From Streptomyces sp. A 4/2 (GTDB lineage Bacteria > Actinomycetota > Actinomycetes > Streptomycetales > Streptomycetaceae), in the NCBI RefSeq assembly GCF_940670765.1, contig NZ_CALNVW010000017.1, positions 248,001 to 312,000 of the forward strand: a DNA stretch of 64,000 nucleotides. Reading direction: 5' to 3'. Below the pieces are notes generated by a model. The model saw only the letters and a list, made by a program, of their open reading frames with translations. It made no database searches and had not been told where the DNA came from. The position numbers and the translations under genes are program-made. This document shows, piece after piece, positions 27,307 through 36,815 of the stretch (positions within the stretch are counted from its first letter, which is position 1; the number at the start of each line of letters is the position of its first letter).

Positions 27307-30083
27307 GTGATCGCCGCTGACCCCGTCACCCCGTTCACCGTGACCCGGATCGTCGCGACGCCTGAACCGACCGTGGTCACCAGACCGTTGTGGTTCACCG
27401 TCGCCACCGACGCATCACTGGTGGAGTAACGCACCTTCGCCTTCGACCGGTCCACGAACGACCCATCGCTGTTCGCCGCCTCCACCACACCGTCCGCCGT
27501 CACGGACATGTTCCGGTCCAGCTGCTGCGCCGGGTCGGTGTCGTCCTTGATCCACTGATTCTTTCCGGCCAGATCGATCGTGTCACCCGCCGTGAAGTTC
27601 ACCGCCTCGGGCTGCACCGTGACGTGCTGCACCTCGGGGGTGAGAGCCCCGGTGACGGAGACGTCGGCCGATGAGGTGATGTGCGACGCGCTGGTCCCGA
27701 CCTGGAACTGGTAAGTCCCGTCGTAGACCACCGACTTCATCGCCGTGGAGTCCCAGAACGCCAGGTCCGCGATCTTCACGGGCAGCGTGATCTGCTGCCT
27801 TTCGCCGGGGGCCAGCACCCGCGTCTTCCGGAACCCGGCCAGGCGCTTGGCCGGCAGCGGCACGGCGGTCGCTCCGGCGGGGGCGGTGACATGCGGAGTC
27901 GCCGCGTACAGCTGCGCCACGGCCGCGCCGGGCACGGAGCCCTTGTTGCGCACCGTGAAACGCACATCGACCGTGCCGTCGGCCGTGACGGACCTCTTGT
28001 CGACCGTGGCCGGCGAGTAGGCGAAGTCGGTGTAGCTGAGGCCGTAGCCGAACGGGTAGGTCGGGGTGCCGGTGAAGTACTGGTAGGTGCGCCCGAGCCC
28101 GCCGGTCGCCGCCGGGTCCAGCCCGTAGTTGTCCATGGCGGGCAGTTGGGACTCGTCCTTGTACCAGGTGAAGTCCAGGTGGCCCGACGGGTTCTGCTTG
28201 CCGAACATCACGTCGGCCAGGGCCGTGCCCTGGGCCTGGCCGTTGTAGCCGCTGAACAGGATCGCCGGGAACTTCCCCTGCACATCGTCGATCTTCACCG
28301 GACCGGCGGACTGGATCGCCAGCGCCGTCCGCGGATTGCCCAACGCCGACACCTGGTTGATCAGCGAGGTGTAGTTACCCGGCATGGCCAGGGACGTGAG
28401 GTCATGGTTCTCGCCCGCGTTGTCCGTGTTCATGCCGACGAACGGCACCACCAGGTCGGCGTTCCTGATCGCGGCCCGCGTCGAGGCGCTCAGCGTGGCC
28501 GGCGAGGTGGCGGTGCTGGAGGTGCCGGCCGCGTCGAACAGAATGTTCGCGTGCGGATTCGCCGCCTTGATCGCCTTGGTCAGACCCTGTACCGCATTGG
28601 TCTGATGGGTCGGAACATTCCAGTAGTCGCCGTAGGTCATCTTGTCGGCCATGTCGCCCAGGATCACGACGTTGTTCAACTTTGCCGGATCGGCCGGCAG
28701 CAGCGGCTTCGAGGATCCGGCGACATGGTCGTTCTTCAGCAGCACCAGGTCGTTGGCCGCCACCTTCTCCGCGAGCGCCTGGTGCTCCGGGCTCTCGATG
28801 TTCGCCTTGGTGGCCGAGGTGTAGGGGACACTGCTCGCCGGGTCGAATTCACCGGTCGACATGCGCATGGTGAAGGTCCGGGTCAGTGCGGTGTCGATGA
28901 CGCCTTCGCTGAGGATCCCGGCGTCGATGGCCGCTCGCAGGTTGGCCGCCGAGTTCTCGAAGCCGTAGCAGTTCAGGTAGGAGCCCGCACGCAGCGCGTA
29001 CGCCTCGGCTCCGGCCTGCGCCGAGATCTTGGCCCCGGTACTGGTGTTCGTCCAGGTGGAGTTGTCCCCCAGGCCGTCGGTCGTCCAGCCCGGCGGCGCC
29101 CAGTTGTGTCCGGCGACAGCGGAGTCGGCGGTGGGCAGGTCGTAGACGGTGGCCACCGCGCCGCAGTCTCCGGTGGTGTAGCCGGAGAATCCGTAGGTGC
29201 GCTGCGCGATCTGGTTGGCCGTGTAGGTGTTCGCCACCGCCGGAGTGCCGTTGACCGCGTTGTAGGAGGTCATCAGACCCGCGACGTGGGAGTTCCCGAT
29301 CAGGCTCTTGAACTGCGCGGTGTAGTAGTCGCGGATGTCGGCATCGGTGGCCGCCGAGTTGGCGGCCTTGCGCATGTCCTCGACGTTGTTGAGCGCGAAG
29401 TGCTTCGCGGTGGCGGCGACCTTCAGATAGCCGTTCGCGGACTGCCCGGTCTCCGTGTTGCCCTGATACCCGTTGACGAATGCCCCAGCCATCTGCGCCA
29501 CCAGGTAGGGGTCCTCGCCGAAGCCCTCGTCGTTGCGGCCCCAGCGCGGGTCCCGGTCCATGTTGACCGTCGGCGCCCAGAACGTCAGCGAACCGTAGTC
29601 GGTCTTCGACCCGCCGATATTGTTGGGGGCGACGCCGAAGAGGCTCTTGTCGAGATACCCGCGGACCTCGTCGGAGATCGCGGTGGTCTCCTGGTACATC
29701 AGGTCCTTGTCCCAGGTCATCGTCGCCGCGATGCCCGCGGGGAAGGCCGTCGCGGGGGGATGGTCCGAGCCCGCGGGGTTGTTGAACCCGGCGCCCATGT
29801 AGTTGATCCCGTGCGCGCCCTCGCTCCAGTAGGTGTAGTCCTGCACCCCCAGACGCGGGATCGCCGGCGCGGTGTTGGTATTCAACTGATCCGCCTTCTC
29901 CCCGAAGTTCATCCGCGACACGAGGTCGGCCGCGCGGGCCTCGAAGGAGTAGTGGGTGTCCAGGTAGACCGGCCTGGGGGCAGTTGCTGCCGGTCTTGAG
30001 AAACCGGCCAGGCTGGTCACGCACACCATCGACGACAGCACGGCGAGGAGGACTCGCCGTCGCGGGGCGCTGCGCTGTTTCAT
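27249..30083 (-). CDS. Secreted glycoside hydrolase family 3 enzyme
   Basis: A 944-aa exported GH3 protein (beta-glucosidase/beta-xylosidase type). After a signal peptide, the N-terminal barrel carries SEGAHGINY, KHFALNN and the nucleophile Asp306 in YTTGDCGA. The C-terminal GH3 domain (about 420-640) and a fibronectin-III-like domain (about 690-800) follow, then a Big2-like Ig domain (about 855-925). The last 16 residues look non-coding; see the frameshift note at 27139. An AAGGAG ribosome-binding site precedes ATG 30083. The substrate is not determinable; the W-S-E-G-A-H pattern is frequent in xylosidase/arabinosidase-type members. Confidence 0.9.
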   Translation of the reverse strand: MKQRSAPRRRVLLAVLSSMVCVTSLAGFSRPAATAPRPVYLDTHYSFEARAADLVSRMNFGEKADQLNTNTAPAIPRLGVQDYTYWSEGAHGINYMGAGFNNPAGSDHPPATAFPAGIAATMTWDKDLMYQETTAISDEVRGYLDKSLFGVAPNNIGGSKTDYGSLTFWAPTVNMDRDPRWGRNDEGFGEDPYLVAQMAGAFVNGYQGNTETGQSANGYLKVAATAKHFALNNVEDMRKAANSAATDADIRDYYTAQFKSLIGNSHVAGLMTSYNAVNGTPAVANTYTANQIAQRTYGFSGYTTGDCGAVATVYDLPTADSAVAGHNWAPPGWTTDGLGDNSTWTNTSTGAKISAQAGAEAYALRAGSYLNCYGFENSAANLRAAIDAGILSEGVIDTALTRTFTMRMSTGEFDPASSVPYTSATKANIESPEHQALAEKVAANDLVLLKNDHVAGSSKPLLPADPAKLNNVVILGDMADKMTYGDYWNVPTHQTNAVQGLTKAIKAANPHANILFDAAGTSSTATSPATLSASTRAAIRNADLVVPFVGMNTDNAGENHDLTSLAMPGNYTSLINQVSALGNPRTALAIQSAGPVKIDDVQGKFPAILFSGYNGQAQGTALADVMFGKQNPSGHLDFTWYKDESQLPAMDNYGLDPAATGGLGRTYQYFTGTPTYPFGYGLSYTDFAYSPATVDKRSVTADGTVDVRFTVRNKGSVPGAAVAQLYAATPHVTAPAGATAVPLPAKRLAGFRKTRVLAPGERQQITLPVKIADLAFWDSTAMKSVVYDGTYQFQVGTSASHITSSADVSVTGALTPEVQHVTVQPEAVNFTAGDTIDLAGKNQWIKDDTDPAQQLDRNMSVTADGVVEAANSDGSFVDRSKAKVRYSTSDASVATVNHNGLVTTVGSGVATIRVTVNGVTGSAAITVHHPPAATGSTAGAGSPR

Positions 30084-30355
30084 CTGACTCCTTCGTCACG
30101 GGGCTGATGAGGCACCGGGCGCCGAGGGCGCTGTCGTCCTGGCTTCGCGGATCAGGCCCGCCACCACGGTGGATCAACTCCCGTGCACGAACAGGGGCGT
30201 GGGATCTGGAACTCCGCGGTATGCGCACAACGCCGGTACAGGTGGACCAAGGGCGGATTTGTACACTGCCATGACAAAATACGGGCGCGCTCATCGGTGG
30301 TCAAGGAGTCGGCTGGAGTGCCGCATGCGGGTGGCCCGCTTCTCCGTCGAGCCCG

Positions 30356-30679
30356 TCACCGCCTGCGCAGGGCGCGCGCGCACCAGCCGATGACACCGCC
30401 GTTGAGCAGCGCTCCGAGGGCGACAGCGACGACGAACGACGCCGCGTGGTCCGGCAGTCCGAGGAAGACAAGGCTGAAGGGCGCGGTGGCGAGGATCGGG
30501 ACGACACCGGCCATGGACTCGCCGGAATCGTCGATGCCGGTCACCACGAGCGCCCACACCAGCAGTGCGGCGCAGAGCGCGAGGTAGGCGAGGGCGGCGG
30601 GGGCACCGAGGAGGTGGCGCAGGCGGCGCGGGAAGGTGGTCACGGAAGCGGGTCCTTCGGTTGCGGGAGGGCGCGTCAC
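30356..30679 (-). CDS. Small membrane protein following a two-component system
   Basis: A 107-aa protein with two or three hydrophobic helices (AALAYLALCAALLVWALVV; VVPILATAPFSLVFLGL; SFVVAVALGALLNGGVIGW) and a basic tail. Its GTG start overlaps the response-regulator stop as GTGA, so it is translated in the same operon. It resembles a family of Streptomyces small membrane proteins of unknown function. An alternative GTG lies at 30643. Confidence 0.72.
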   Translation of the reverse strand: MTRPPATEGPASVTTFPRRLRHLLGAPAALAYLALCAALLVWALVVTGIDDSGESMAGVVPILATAPFSLVFLGLPDHAASFVVAVALGALLNGGVIGWCARALRRR

Positions 30680-31362
30680 GCGGTGTGCGTGCCGGGGTGG
30701 TTGGGGTGGGCGAGGCCCAGGTCGTAGGCGAGGATCGTGGCCTGTACCCGGTCGCGGAGGCCGAGTTTGCGCAGCAGCGCGTTGACGTGGGACTTGACGG
30801 TGCCGACGGTGATGCCGAGTTCCTCGCCGATCTCCGCGTTGTTGAGTCCGGCGGCGATCAGGCCGAGTACGTAGCGTTCGCGGGCGGTCAGGGTCTCCAG
30901 TTCCCGCGGGCCGCTCACCGGGCGGTGGCCGGTGGGCGCGCCGGACGCGTAGTGGCCGATGAGGCGGCGGGTCGCGGACGGGGCGAGCACGCTCTCGCCG
31001 TCCGCCACCACCCGGATGCCGTGCAGGAGTTCGGCTGCGTGCACGTCCTTGAGCAGGAAGCCGGAGGCGCCGGCGCTCAGCGCGTCGAAGACGTAGGCGT
31101 CAAGGTCGAAGGTGGTCAGTACGAGGACGCGCGGTGCGTTCTCCTTGCCGGTGATGATCCGGGTGGCGGCGATCCCGTCGAGTTCGGGCATGCGGACGTC
31201 CATCACGACGACGTCGGGTGCCAACTCCTCGGCGAGGCGCACCGCGTCGGCGCCGTCGGCGGCCTCGCCGACCACCGTCATGTCGTCCTCGGCGTCGATC
31301 ACGGCGGCGAACCCCGCGCGCACGATGCCCTGGTCGTCGACGACCAGAACCCTCAGGCCCAT
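30676..31362 (-). CDS. NarL/LuxR family response regulator
   Basis: A 228-aa DNA-binding regulator. The receiver domain has the acidic pair in VLVVDDQGIVRAG, phospho-acceptor Asp55 in VVVMDVRMPELDG and the conserved Lys in FLLKD. The C-terminal LuxR HTH (LTARERYVLGLIAAGLNNAE... VGTVKSHVNALLRKLGL) fills residues 158-215. Its ATG overlaps the kinase stop as TGATG. It is the cognate partner of the adjacent kinase. Targets are unknown. Confidence 0.93.
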   Translation of the reverse strand: MGLRVLVVDDQGIVRAGFAAVIDAEDDMTVVGEAADGADAVRLAEELAPDVVVMDVRMPELDGIAATRIITGKENAPRVLVLTTFDLDAYVFDALSAGASGFLLKDVHAAELLHGIRVVADGESVLAPSATRRLIGHYASGAPTGHRPVSGPRELETLTARERYVLGLIAAGLNNAEIGEELGITVGTVKSHVNALLRKLGLRDRVQATILAYDLGLAHPNHPGTHTA

Positions 31363-33761
31363 CAGTCCCGCTCCTTGTCTTCCTGCTCCCGGGCCGACGC
31401 GACGTCGGCGCCGAGTGGCAGCAGGAGGCGGGCCGTTCCGGGTGGTCCGGTGGATTCGGTAGATGCCGTGGATGCGGTGGATTCGGTGGATTCGGTGGAT
31501 TCGGTGGATTCGGTGGATTCGGTGGATTCGGTGGATTCGGTGATGAGCGTGCCGCCGAGTGCGGCGACCCGTGCCGCCAGCCGTTCCCGTACAGCGGGGT
31601 GCGCGGCCGGTGGCACACCGGTGGCCGTGAGCTTCAACGCAGCGTCCTCCGTGTCGATCTCGATCACCGCAGGGGCGTCACCACCGACCGCGAGCAGCGT
31701 CTCGGCGGCGTAGTAGGCAGTCAGGTCGACGGCGGCGGGCAGGCGGTCCGGCACCCGGGAGGTGAGCCGGATCTCGACGTCGCGGCCGGTCGCGCGGGTC
31801 TGGTGTACGAGCAGGTCGAGCGCCTGGAGGGTGGGCGTGGGACGCAGCTCGGTCGCTGTGCCGCCTTCTCCCCCGTCGCGGGCGGTGTCGAGCAGGGCGC
31901 GCATCGCGGTCAGGGCCGCGCGGGCGCGGTCGGCGGTCGCTTCGAGGCGGCCCGCCTCGGCCTCCGCGACCATCTCGGCGGTGCGGGACAGCACGGTGGT
32001 CTCCAGACCCGCGGCGATACGGCGCCGTTCGGCCCACGCGTCCCGGACGGCCGCCTCGGTCCAGGCGGCGGTGCGCTGCTCGTACGCGCCCCGGGCTGCC
32101 CGCTCCCGGCGCCCGCGCACGATCCCACCCAGGTGAGCCGCGCCGACGGCCAGAACGGCCCCGGCGGTCGTACCCGCGACGACTTCCCAGAACGGAACCG
32201 TCGTGCCGCGGTCCAGTACGGCAGCGGTGGCGGCGGTCGCATGTACGACCACGGCCAGGAGGGGAAGCGCCCGGGACGGGCGCGCTCGGGACGCGTCCGC
32301 GGCGAGGGCCGCGCAGGTGGCGAGGGCGCCCAGGGCGGGCGGCAGCAGGACCGGGCCACCGTAGTGGCACGCACTCATCGCGACCGGCCAGAGCAGGGCC
32401 AGGACGAGCAGGGCTCCTCGAGCGGCGCGCGGCGCCCGGCGCAGCCACAGCAGGGTGACCGCCTGGGCGGCGGCGAGCAGCGCGAACAGCACGCCCGCCG
32501 GTACCTGCCATCCGCTCGACGGTTCCTGGGAGTGGACGACCAGAGTCGGCAGCAGGGGCTGCGCGCACAGGCCGACGGCGGCGACGACCTGGGCCAGGCG
32601 GTACGTGGACGACGCGGCCCTCTCCACCGGGGCCGCGGTCCGCCCGGGGAGAACGGCGCGTACCTCCCAGCCGCCGTCCGCCGTGGGTCCGCTGCTCAGC
32701 GTGCCGCCCGCCTCCCGGGCCCGGGACCGCAGGAACCCCTGTCCCCGTCCGCTGCCGAGACCCGCGCCGTGCGCCGTCGAACCCGCGGGCGGGGGCGCGT
32801 TGGTGACCGTGATGTCCGTGCGGGTGTCGCCGTACCGGCACACCACCTTCGTACGGGCGCCCGGGGCGTGGCGGGCCACGTTGGTCAGCGCCTCACGCAC
32901 GATGCCGTACGCCGCTTCCGCGACGGCGCTGTCCGGCAGTGGACCGATCGCGCAGTCGGCCAGCCGGACCAGTCGGCCGAAGCCGTCGACCAGCTCCCGC
33001 AACCGCTCCTGCGGCGAGGCGGATTCGTCCTGCGAGGGCGCCGGCGCACGTACCGCACCGAGCGCGCTGGTGACCGTACGTCCCGTCCCGACGGCGAACG
33101 CCAGGGCCTCGTCGGTGAGTTCGGGACGCCGGTCACGCAGCTCGAGCGCGGCTCCCGCGGAGACGATCACGGCGGTGAGGTGGTGGGCACTGACGTCGTG
33201 CAGTTCGCGCTCCATCCGGCGCCGTTCGGCCACCGGCAGGCGGTGGCGCTCGGTCTCGGCCCGCTTCAGGCGAAGCTCCGCCGTCCGCCGGGTGTGCCGG
33301 GACCGTCGCACCAGGAGGCCGGTGCCGCACGCGACCGTGTACAGAAGGGCGGTGAGGACGAGGTCGAGCCCGTCGCGGTCGCTGAGACCGTGCAGGCTCA
33401 GGCCGTGCACGAGCTGCCACAGGGCGAGAGCCGTGACGCACAGCAGGGCGGTGAACGTGTCGCGCCCGGTCGCCACGGCGAACAGGGCGAGCCCGACCCC
33501 GGCTGTTCCCAGTACCGCCATCGCGCCTACAGGCAGCGGTCCCGCGCCCAGCGCGCAGGCGGCGGCAACCAGCACGAGGGTCACCACCGGCCGGGCCCGG
33601 CGGACGGCGAGCGCGGCCGTGACCGTCCCGCCGACCAGCAGCGCCATCAGAAGGGCCGACGGGGGCGGGGTCGCCCCACGCACCAGGGCCGCGCCGGGCC
33701 ACACGGCGGCCTGGGCGCACAGCAGCAGGACCGGCAGGAGCCGGTCGTCGTCTCGCTTCAC
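31362..33761 (-). CDS. Two-module sensor histidine kinase (NarL/DesK type with fused second module)
   Basis: A 799-aa membrane kinase. The first module has about five membrane helices (residues 10-150), a HisKA_3 domain with His188 in RELHDVSAHHL, and an ATPase domain with Asn294 in REALTNVARHAPG and later GLGSGRGQGFLRSR. A second membrane block (about 400-550) and a second dimerisation-like segment (AERRRIAAGLETTVLSRTAE, about 578-598) follow, in which the phospho-acceptor His is missing. The C-terminus has a run of EST/AST tripeptides from a 9-bp tandem repeat. It is twice the usual size for this family, which suggests a duplicated and degenerated half. Confidence 0.88.
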   Translation of the reverse strand: MKRDDDRLLPVLLLCAQAAVWPGAALVRGATPPPSALLMALLVGGTVTAALAVRRARPVVTLVLVAAACALGAGPLPVGAMAVLGTAGVGLALFAVATGRDTFTALLCVTALALWQLVHGLSLHGLSDRDGLDLVLTALLYTVACGTGLLVRRSRHTRRTAELRLKRAETERHRLPVAERRRMERELHDVSAHHLTAVIVSAGAALELRDRRPELTDEALAFAVGTGRTVTSALGAVRAPAPSQDESASPQERLRELVDGFGRLVRLADCAIGPLPDSAVAEAAYGIVREALTNVARHAPGARTKVVCRYGDTRTDITVTNAPPPAGSTAHGAGLGSGRGQGFLRSRAREAGGTLSSGPTADGGWEVRAVLPGRTAAPVERAASSTYRLAQVVAAVGLCAQPLLPTLVVHSQEPSSGWQVPAGVLFALLAAAQAVTLLWLRRAPRAARGALLVLALLWPVAMSACHYGGPVLLPPALGALATCAALAADASRARPSRALPLLAVVVHATAATAAVLDRGTTVPFWEVVAGTTAGAVLAVGAAHLGGIVRGRRERAARGAYEQRTAAWTEAAVRDAWAERRRIAAGLETTVLSRTAEMVAEAEAGRLEATADRARAALTAMRALLDTARDGGEGGTATELRPTPTLQALDLLVHQTRATGRDVEIRLTSRVPDRLPAAVDLTAYYAAETLLAVGGDAPAVIEIDTEDAALKLTATGVPPAAHPAVRERLAARVAALGGTLITESTESTESTESTESTESTESTASTASTESTGPPGTARLLLPLGADVASAREQEDKERD
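31452..31541. repeat. 9-bp tandem repeat inside the kinase gene
   Basis: Ten units of GGATTCGGT: seven perfect copies from 31479 to 31541 and three degenerate copies from 31452. On the minus strand they encode EST repeats with two AST. The unit length keeps the frame, so copy-number change would alter only linker length. Confidence 0.95.
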
Positions 33762-34026
33762 AGATCAAGGCTATGGGCGCGGACGAACCCAGCGGCAGCT
33801 GCTCAGGGCGGAACCGGTCGCACCGGTCTCTATCTCCGGTTCGAGACAGTGGTCGTCCGGTGGGACGAGGACCGGCAGGGCCCTGGGGCCGCGGACCCGG
33901 TGGGAACGCCTGCGCCACGCCTCCCCGGATCCCGGACAGGGGCAGCTGGTTCCGGCCTCCCCACCGAGGGGCCGGATCTATATTGGCCCGGTCGACGTCG
34001 GTGCGGTACAGGGGGATTGAGCGCTC

Positions 34027-34917
34027 GTGACATCAGGCAGAACGCACAGAGCGGCAGTGGCCGCTGTGCTGTGCGCCGTGGCTGTGCTGGTCCTCGGCGC
34101 GTGCGGGACGGAAGTGGCCGGCCGGGCGGGAGCGGCGTCACCGTCGAACGCGGCGTCCGGGTTCCCGTGGACCACCGCGCAGCCGTCCGCGGTCACCGGG
34201 GCCCGCCTCACCGACGACCGGCGCACCTTGATCCTCGACACCACGGTGCCCAGCGGCGCTCCCGCGTGCGAGCGGGACCTCAAGGCGGTGGTCACCGACT
34301 CCGTGCCGAACACGGTGTGGGTGCAGATCACCTTCTCCTCGCCTGCGTCGGACAGACGCTCCGGCTGTACGAAGGAACGCGCCGCCACGACGCGGGTCAC
34401 GCTGCCCGGCCCGCTGGGCGACCGCAAGCTGATCGTCGACAACGACGTGACCTTCACCGCGGACGGTGCCACGCCTCCTGCGCTGCGGCTGTGCGGCCAG
34501 TTGGGGTGCACGCCGCCTGCCACCGGCTGCACCGCCGCCTCCTACGACCAGGCGCTGATCGCGGTCGACGCGCCCGCACACACGTACCGGGACGCGGAGG
34601 ACTGCCGCGGGAGGTGGCTGGTGCTCACGTTCTCCTGGCGCACCGGACCGGTCTGCGGCGAGGCCGAAGGATCCGGCTGCTCGTCCCGGCTGGGCGACCG
34701 CTGGTTCTTCAGGGCCGAGAGCTCCGGCTGGGTGCCGATCGCCGAAGGCGCCGCCGGAGGCTGCCAGGACGTCCAGCGCCGCGAGCCCGCCTTCCCGACC
34801 CCGATGTGTGGCTCGCTGGCTCCGCTGTCCTCCTCGCTCCATCCGAGCTACTCGCCGTCGTCCGCCTCCGCGACCCCCGGTGCGGGCTCCACCGCGACGA
34901 CGGCAGGCGGACGGTGA
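34027..34917 (+). CDS. Putative lipoprotein, Cys-rich
   Basis: A 296-aa exported lipoprotein from GTG 34027. The signal peptide (MTSGRTHRAAVAAVLCAVAV) ends in the lipobox LGAC. The mature part has about ten cysteines, suggesting disulfides outside the cell, and a low-complexity Ser/Pro/Thr tail (SSSLHPSYSPSSASATPGAG). No catalytic motif was recognised. It is divergent from the two-component system across 265 bp and could be controlled by it. Confidence 0.78.
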   Translation: MTSGRTHRAAVAAVLCAVAVLVLGACGTEVAGRAGAASPSNAASGFPWTTAQPSAVTGARLTDDRRTLILDTTVPSGAPACERDLKAVVTDSVPNTVWVQITFSSPASDRRSGCTKERAATTRVTLPGPLGDRKLIVDNDVTFTADGATPPALRLCGQLGCTPPATGCTAASYDQALIAVDAPAHTYRDAEDCRGRWLVLTFSWRTGPVCGEAEGSGCSSRLGDRWFFRAESSGWVPIAEGAAGGCQDVQRREPAFPTPMCGSLAPLSSSLHPSYSPSSASATPGAGSTATTAGGR

Positions 34918-34959
34918 CGACGAGGTGTACGCGTTCCGGTACGGAGGATGGGTGAGGGC

Positions 34960-35919
34960 ATGACACTGTCGACAGCATTCACGAGGTTGTTCGGTGTGCG
35001 GCACCCGATCGCGTCGGCGCCGATGGGCGGATCGGCCGGGGGCGCACTGGCGGCGGCTGTCTCCCTCGGCGGCGGGTTCGGGCTGCTGGGCGCCGGAGGC
35101 GGCGAACGGGACTGGCTGGCCCGCGAGTTGCCGATCGTGGCGCGCGCCGGGAGGCCGTGGGGTGTCGGGTTCCTGAGCTGGGCGGCCGATGTCCGTGGGG
35201 TCGAGCAGGCGCTGGAGTACGGCCCCGGGGCGGTGATGCTGTCCTTCGGCGATCCCGGCCCGTTCGCCGAACGTATCCGTGCGGCCGGTGCGGCGGTGAT
35301 CGTTCAGGTCACCGATCTGGAGGAGGCCCGGCAGGCGCTGGACCTGGGCGCCGATGTCGTCGTGGCGCAGGGCACCGAGAGCGGTGGGCACGGCGCCCGG
35401 CACGGGCGGTCCACGCTGCCGTTCGTCCCCGTCGTGGTGGATCTGGCGGGGCCGGTGCCGGTGCTTGCGGCCGGGGGGATCGCCGACGGCCGCGGCGTGG
35501 CCGCCGCGCTGGCTCTCGGCGCGGCCGGGGCGCTCATCGGCACCCGCTTCCAGGCCACGGCCGAGGCCCTGGTCGCCCCGTCGACCGCCGAGGCGATCGT
35601 CCAGGGGCGCGGGCAGGACACCGAGCGCAGCAGCGTCCTCGACATCGCCCGGAGCTCCGCATGGCCGTCGGCGTACACGTCCCGCACCCTCGGTCATCCC
35701 TACCTCGACCGGTGGCGGGGACGCGAGGCGGAACTCGCGGCGTCCGCCGACGCCCAGCGGGACTATCGCGCTGATGTGGCACGGGGCGATGTGCCCCGGT
35801 TGCCGGTATGGGCGGGCGAGGCGGTCGACCTCGTCACCGATCTGCCACCCGCAGCCGAACTTGTCGCCGCGCTGGCTGCTCAGGCCGCCGACGCGCTTGC
35901 CCGTGCCGGTCGGTCCTGA
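34960..35919 (+). CDS. Nitronate monooxygenase family FMN protein (2-nitropropane dioxygenase-like)
   Basis: A 319-aa TIM-barrel flavoprotein. It shows APMGGSAGGALAAAVS at the N-terminal FMN site, GADVVVAQGTESGGHGARHG with the catalytic-region His, PVLAAGGIADGRGVAAALALGA and GTRF for the FMN phosphate. Family members oxidise alkyl nitronates or reduce enoyl compounds. ATG 34960 starts the conserved MTLSTAFTRLFGV; ATG 34948 directly abuts a GGAGG and is less likely. The gene follows the lipoprotein by 42 bp. Confidence 0.85.
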   Translation: MTLSTAFTRLFGVRHPIASAPMGGSAGGALAAAVSLGGGFGLLGAGGGERDWLARELPIVARAGRPWGVGFLSWAADVRGVEQALEYGPGAVMLSFGDPGPFAERIRAAGAAVIVQVTDLEEARQALDLGADVVVAQGTESGGHGARHGRSTLPFVPVVVDLAGPVPVLAAGGIADGRGVAAALALGAAGALIGTRFQATAEALVAPSTAEAIVQGRGQDTERSSVLDIARSSAWPSAYTSRTLGHPYLDRWRGREAELAASADAQRDYRADVARGDVPRLPVWAGEAVDLVTDLPPAAELVAALAAQAADALARAGRS

Positions 35920-36048
35920 CCGGAGCGGCCTACTGCCGGTACGGCAGACCTGAGCGACCGACTGCCGTACTGATCACAGGTTCCGGCCATGTCGTCACGC
36001 CGTCCCGGTGGCAACGGCATCCGTGCGGGTGCCTAATCAACCCAGCGG

Positions 36049-36705
36049 TCACGTGAGTTCCACCGGCCCGTAGTGCGCGGCTGCCGCTCCGGTACCGAGA
36101 GCCCAGTAGCGGTCTCCGTACGACCAGTGCCACCACTCCGTGGGGTAGTTGACCAGGCCGGCAGCGGTGAGCGCGGTACTCAGGACTGCCCGGTGGGAGC
36201 GGGCCCCGTCGCTGATGTTCTCGGCCCGGGTGTAGCAGGCGCCCGCGCTCTCCTCGGGGGTCGCGTTCATGCGGGTGCCCAGGTCGAGTTCACGGCCGTC
36301 GGCATCGGCGAGCGTCAGGTCGACGGCCGCGCCCGCGCTGTGCGGTGCGACACCGGGAGGGGACACGTACCGGCTGGCCATCGAGTGGACCTGTTCGGCG
36401 GCCCATTCCGGGTGGTCGGCACGGAGTCCGGCCGCGTACTCGTCGAAGTAGCGGCGTTGGAGGGCCGGCGGGCGATACCCCTCGACGTACAGCAGTCGTA
36501 GTCCCCCGGGCAGTTGTGCCTGTGCTGCGAGGAGCCGGTCGAGTACCCCTTCCCGAAGGTGGGCGAAGGCACCCGCGGAGTCCTGCCACTTCCGCTCGTC
36601 GACCAGCAGTTGGCTGCCCCGGCGCACATCCATGAGCCGTTCGCCGCACTCCTGAACGGGCACGGCCGCGACCTTCGGGTCGGACATCAGAACGATCTCG
36701 GTCAT
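36049..36705 (-). CDS. M15D/VanX-like D-alanyl-D-alanine dipeptidase family protein
   Basis: A 218-aa zinc peptidase. The zinc and catalytic residues are visible: His122 and Asp129 in PHSAGAAVDLT, Glu190 and His193 in TEWWHWSYGD, plus the conserved VEGYRPP. VanX-type enzymes hydrolyse D-Ala-D-Ala, for recycling or glycopeptide resistance. No vanH/vanA or vanRS genes accompany it, so a wall-recycling role is more likely than resistance. Confidence 0.88.
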   Translation of the reverse strand: MTEIVLMSDPKVAAVPVQECGERLMDVRRGSQLLVDERKWQDSAGAFAHLREGVLDRLLAAQAQLPGGLRLLYVEGYRPPALQRRYFDEYAAGLRADHPEWAAEQVHSMASRYVSPPGVAPHSAGAAVDLTLADADGRELDLGTRMNATPEESAGACYTRAENISDGARSHRAVLSTALTAAGLVNYPTEWWHWSYGDRYWALGTGAAAAHYGPVELT

Positions 36706-36728
36706 GACGCGATCATCTCGCGGGCGCA

Positions 36729-36770
36729 GGCCCTGGTGACCGGAATCCGTACGCCGTGGTGACCAGGGCC
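36729..36770. terminator. Possible hairpin beside the IS5 element
   Basis: A 9-bp inverted repeat (36729-36737 with 36762-36770) encloses 24 nt. Before the IS inserted it would have lain about 45 bp past the stop of the small membrane gene now ending at 37702, so it may be that gene's terminator. Confidence 0.3.
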
Positions 36771-36815
36771 CGTGCGTCCTTGCGAACCATGGACCCAGCC
36801 CCCGTTCTCCCGCTA

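Noticed and set aside
31218..34955. 1245-codon plus-strand ORF with a Gly-Phe-Gly repeat
   Set aside because: It runs antisense to the kinase and across the divergent promoter. The GFG repeat is only the reverse reading of the 9-bp minisatellite.
36049..36705. Part of a vancomycin-resistance cluster
   Set aside because: No vanH, ligase or VanRS genes are adjacent, so only a stand-alone VanX-like dipeptidase can be supported.
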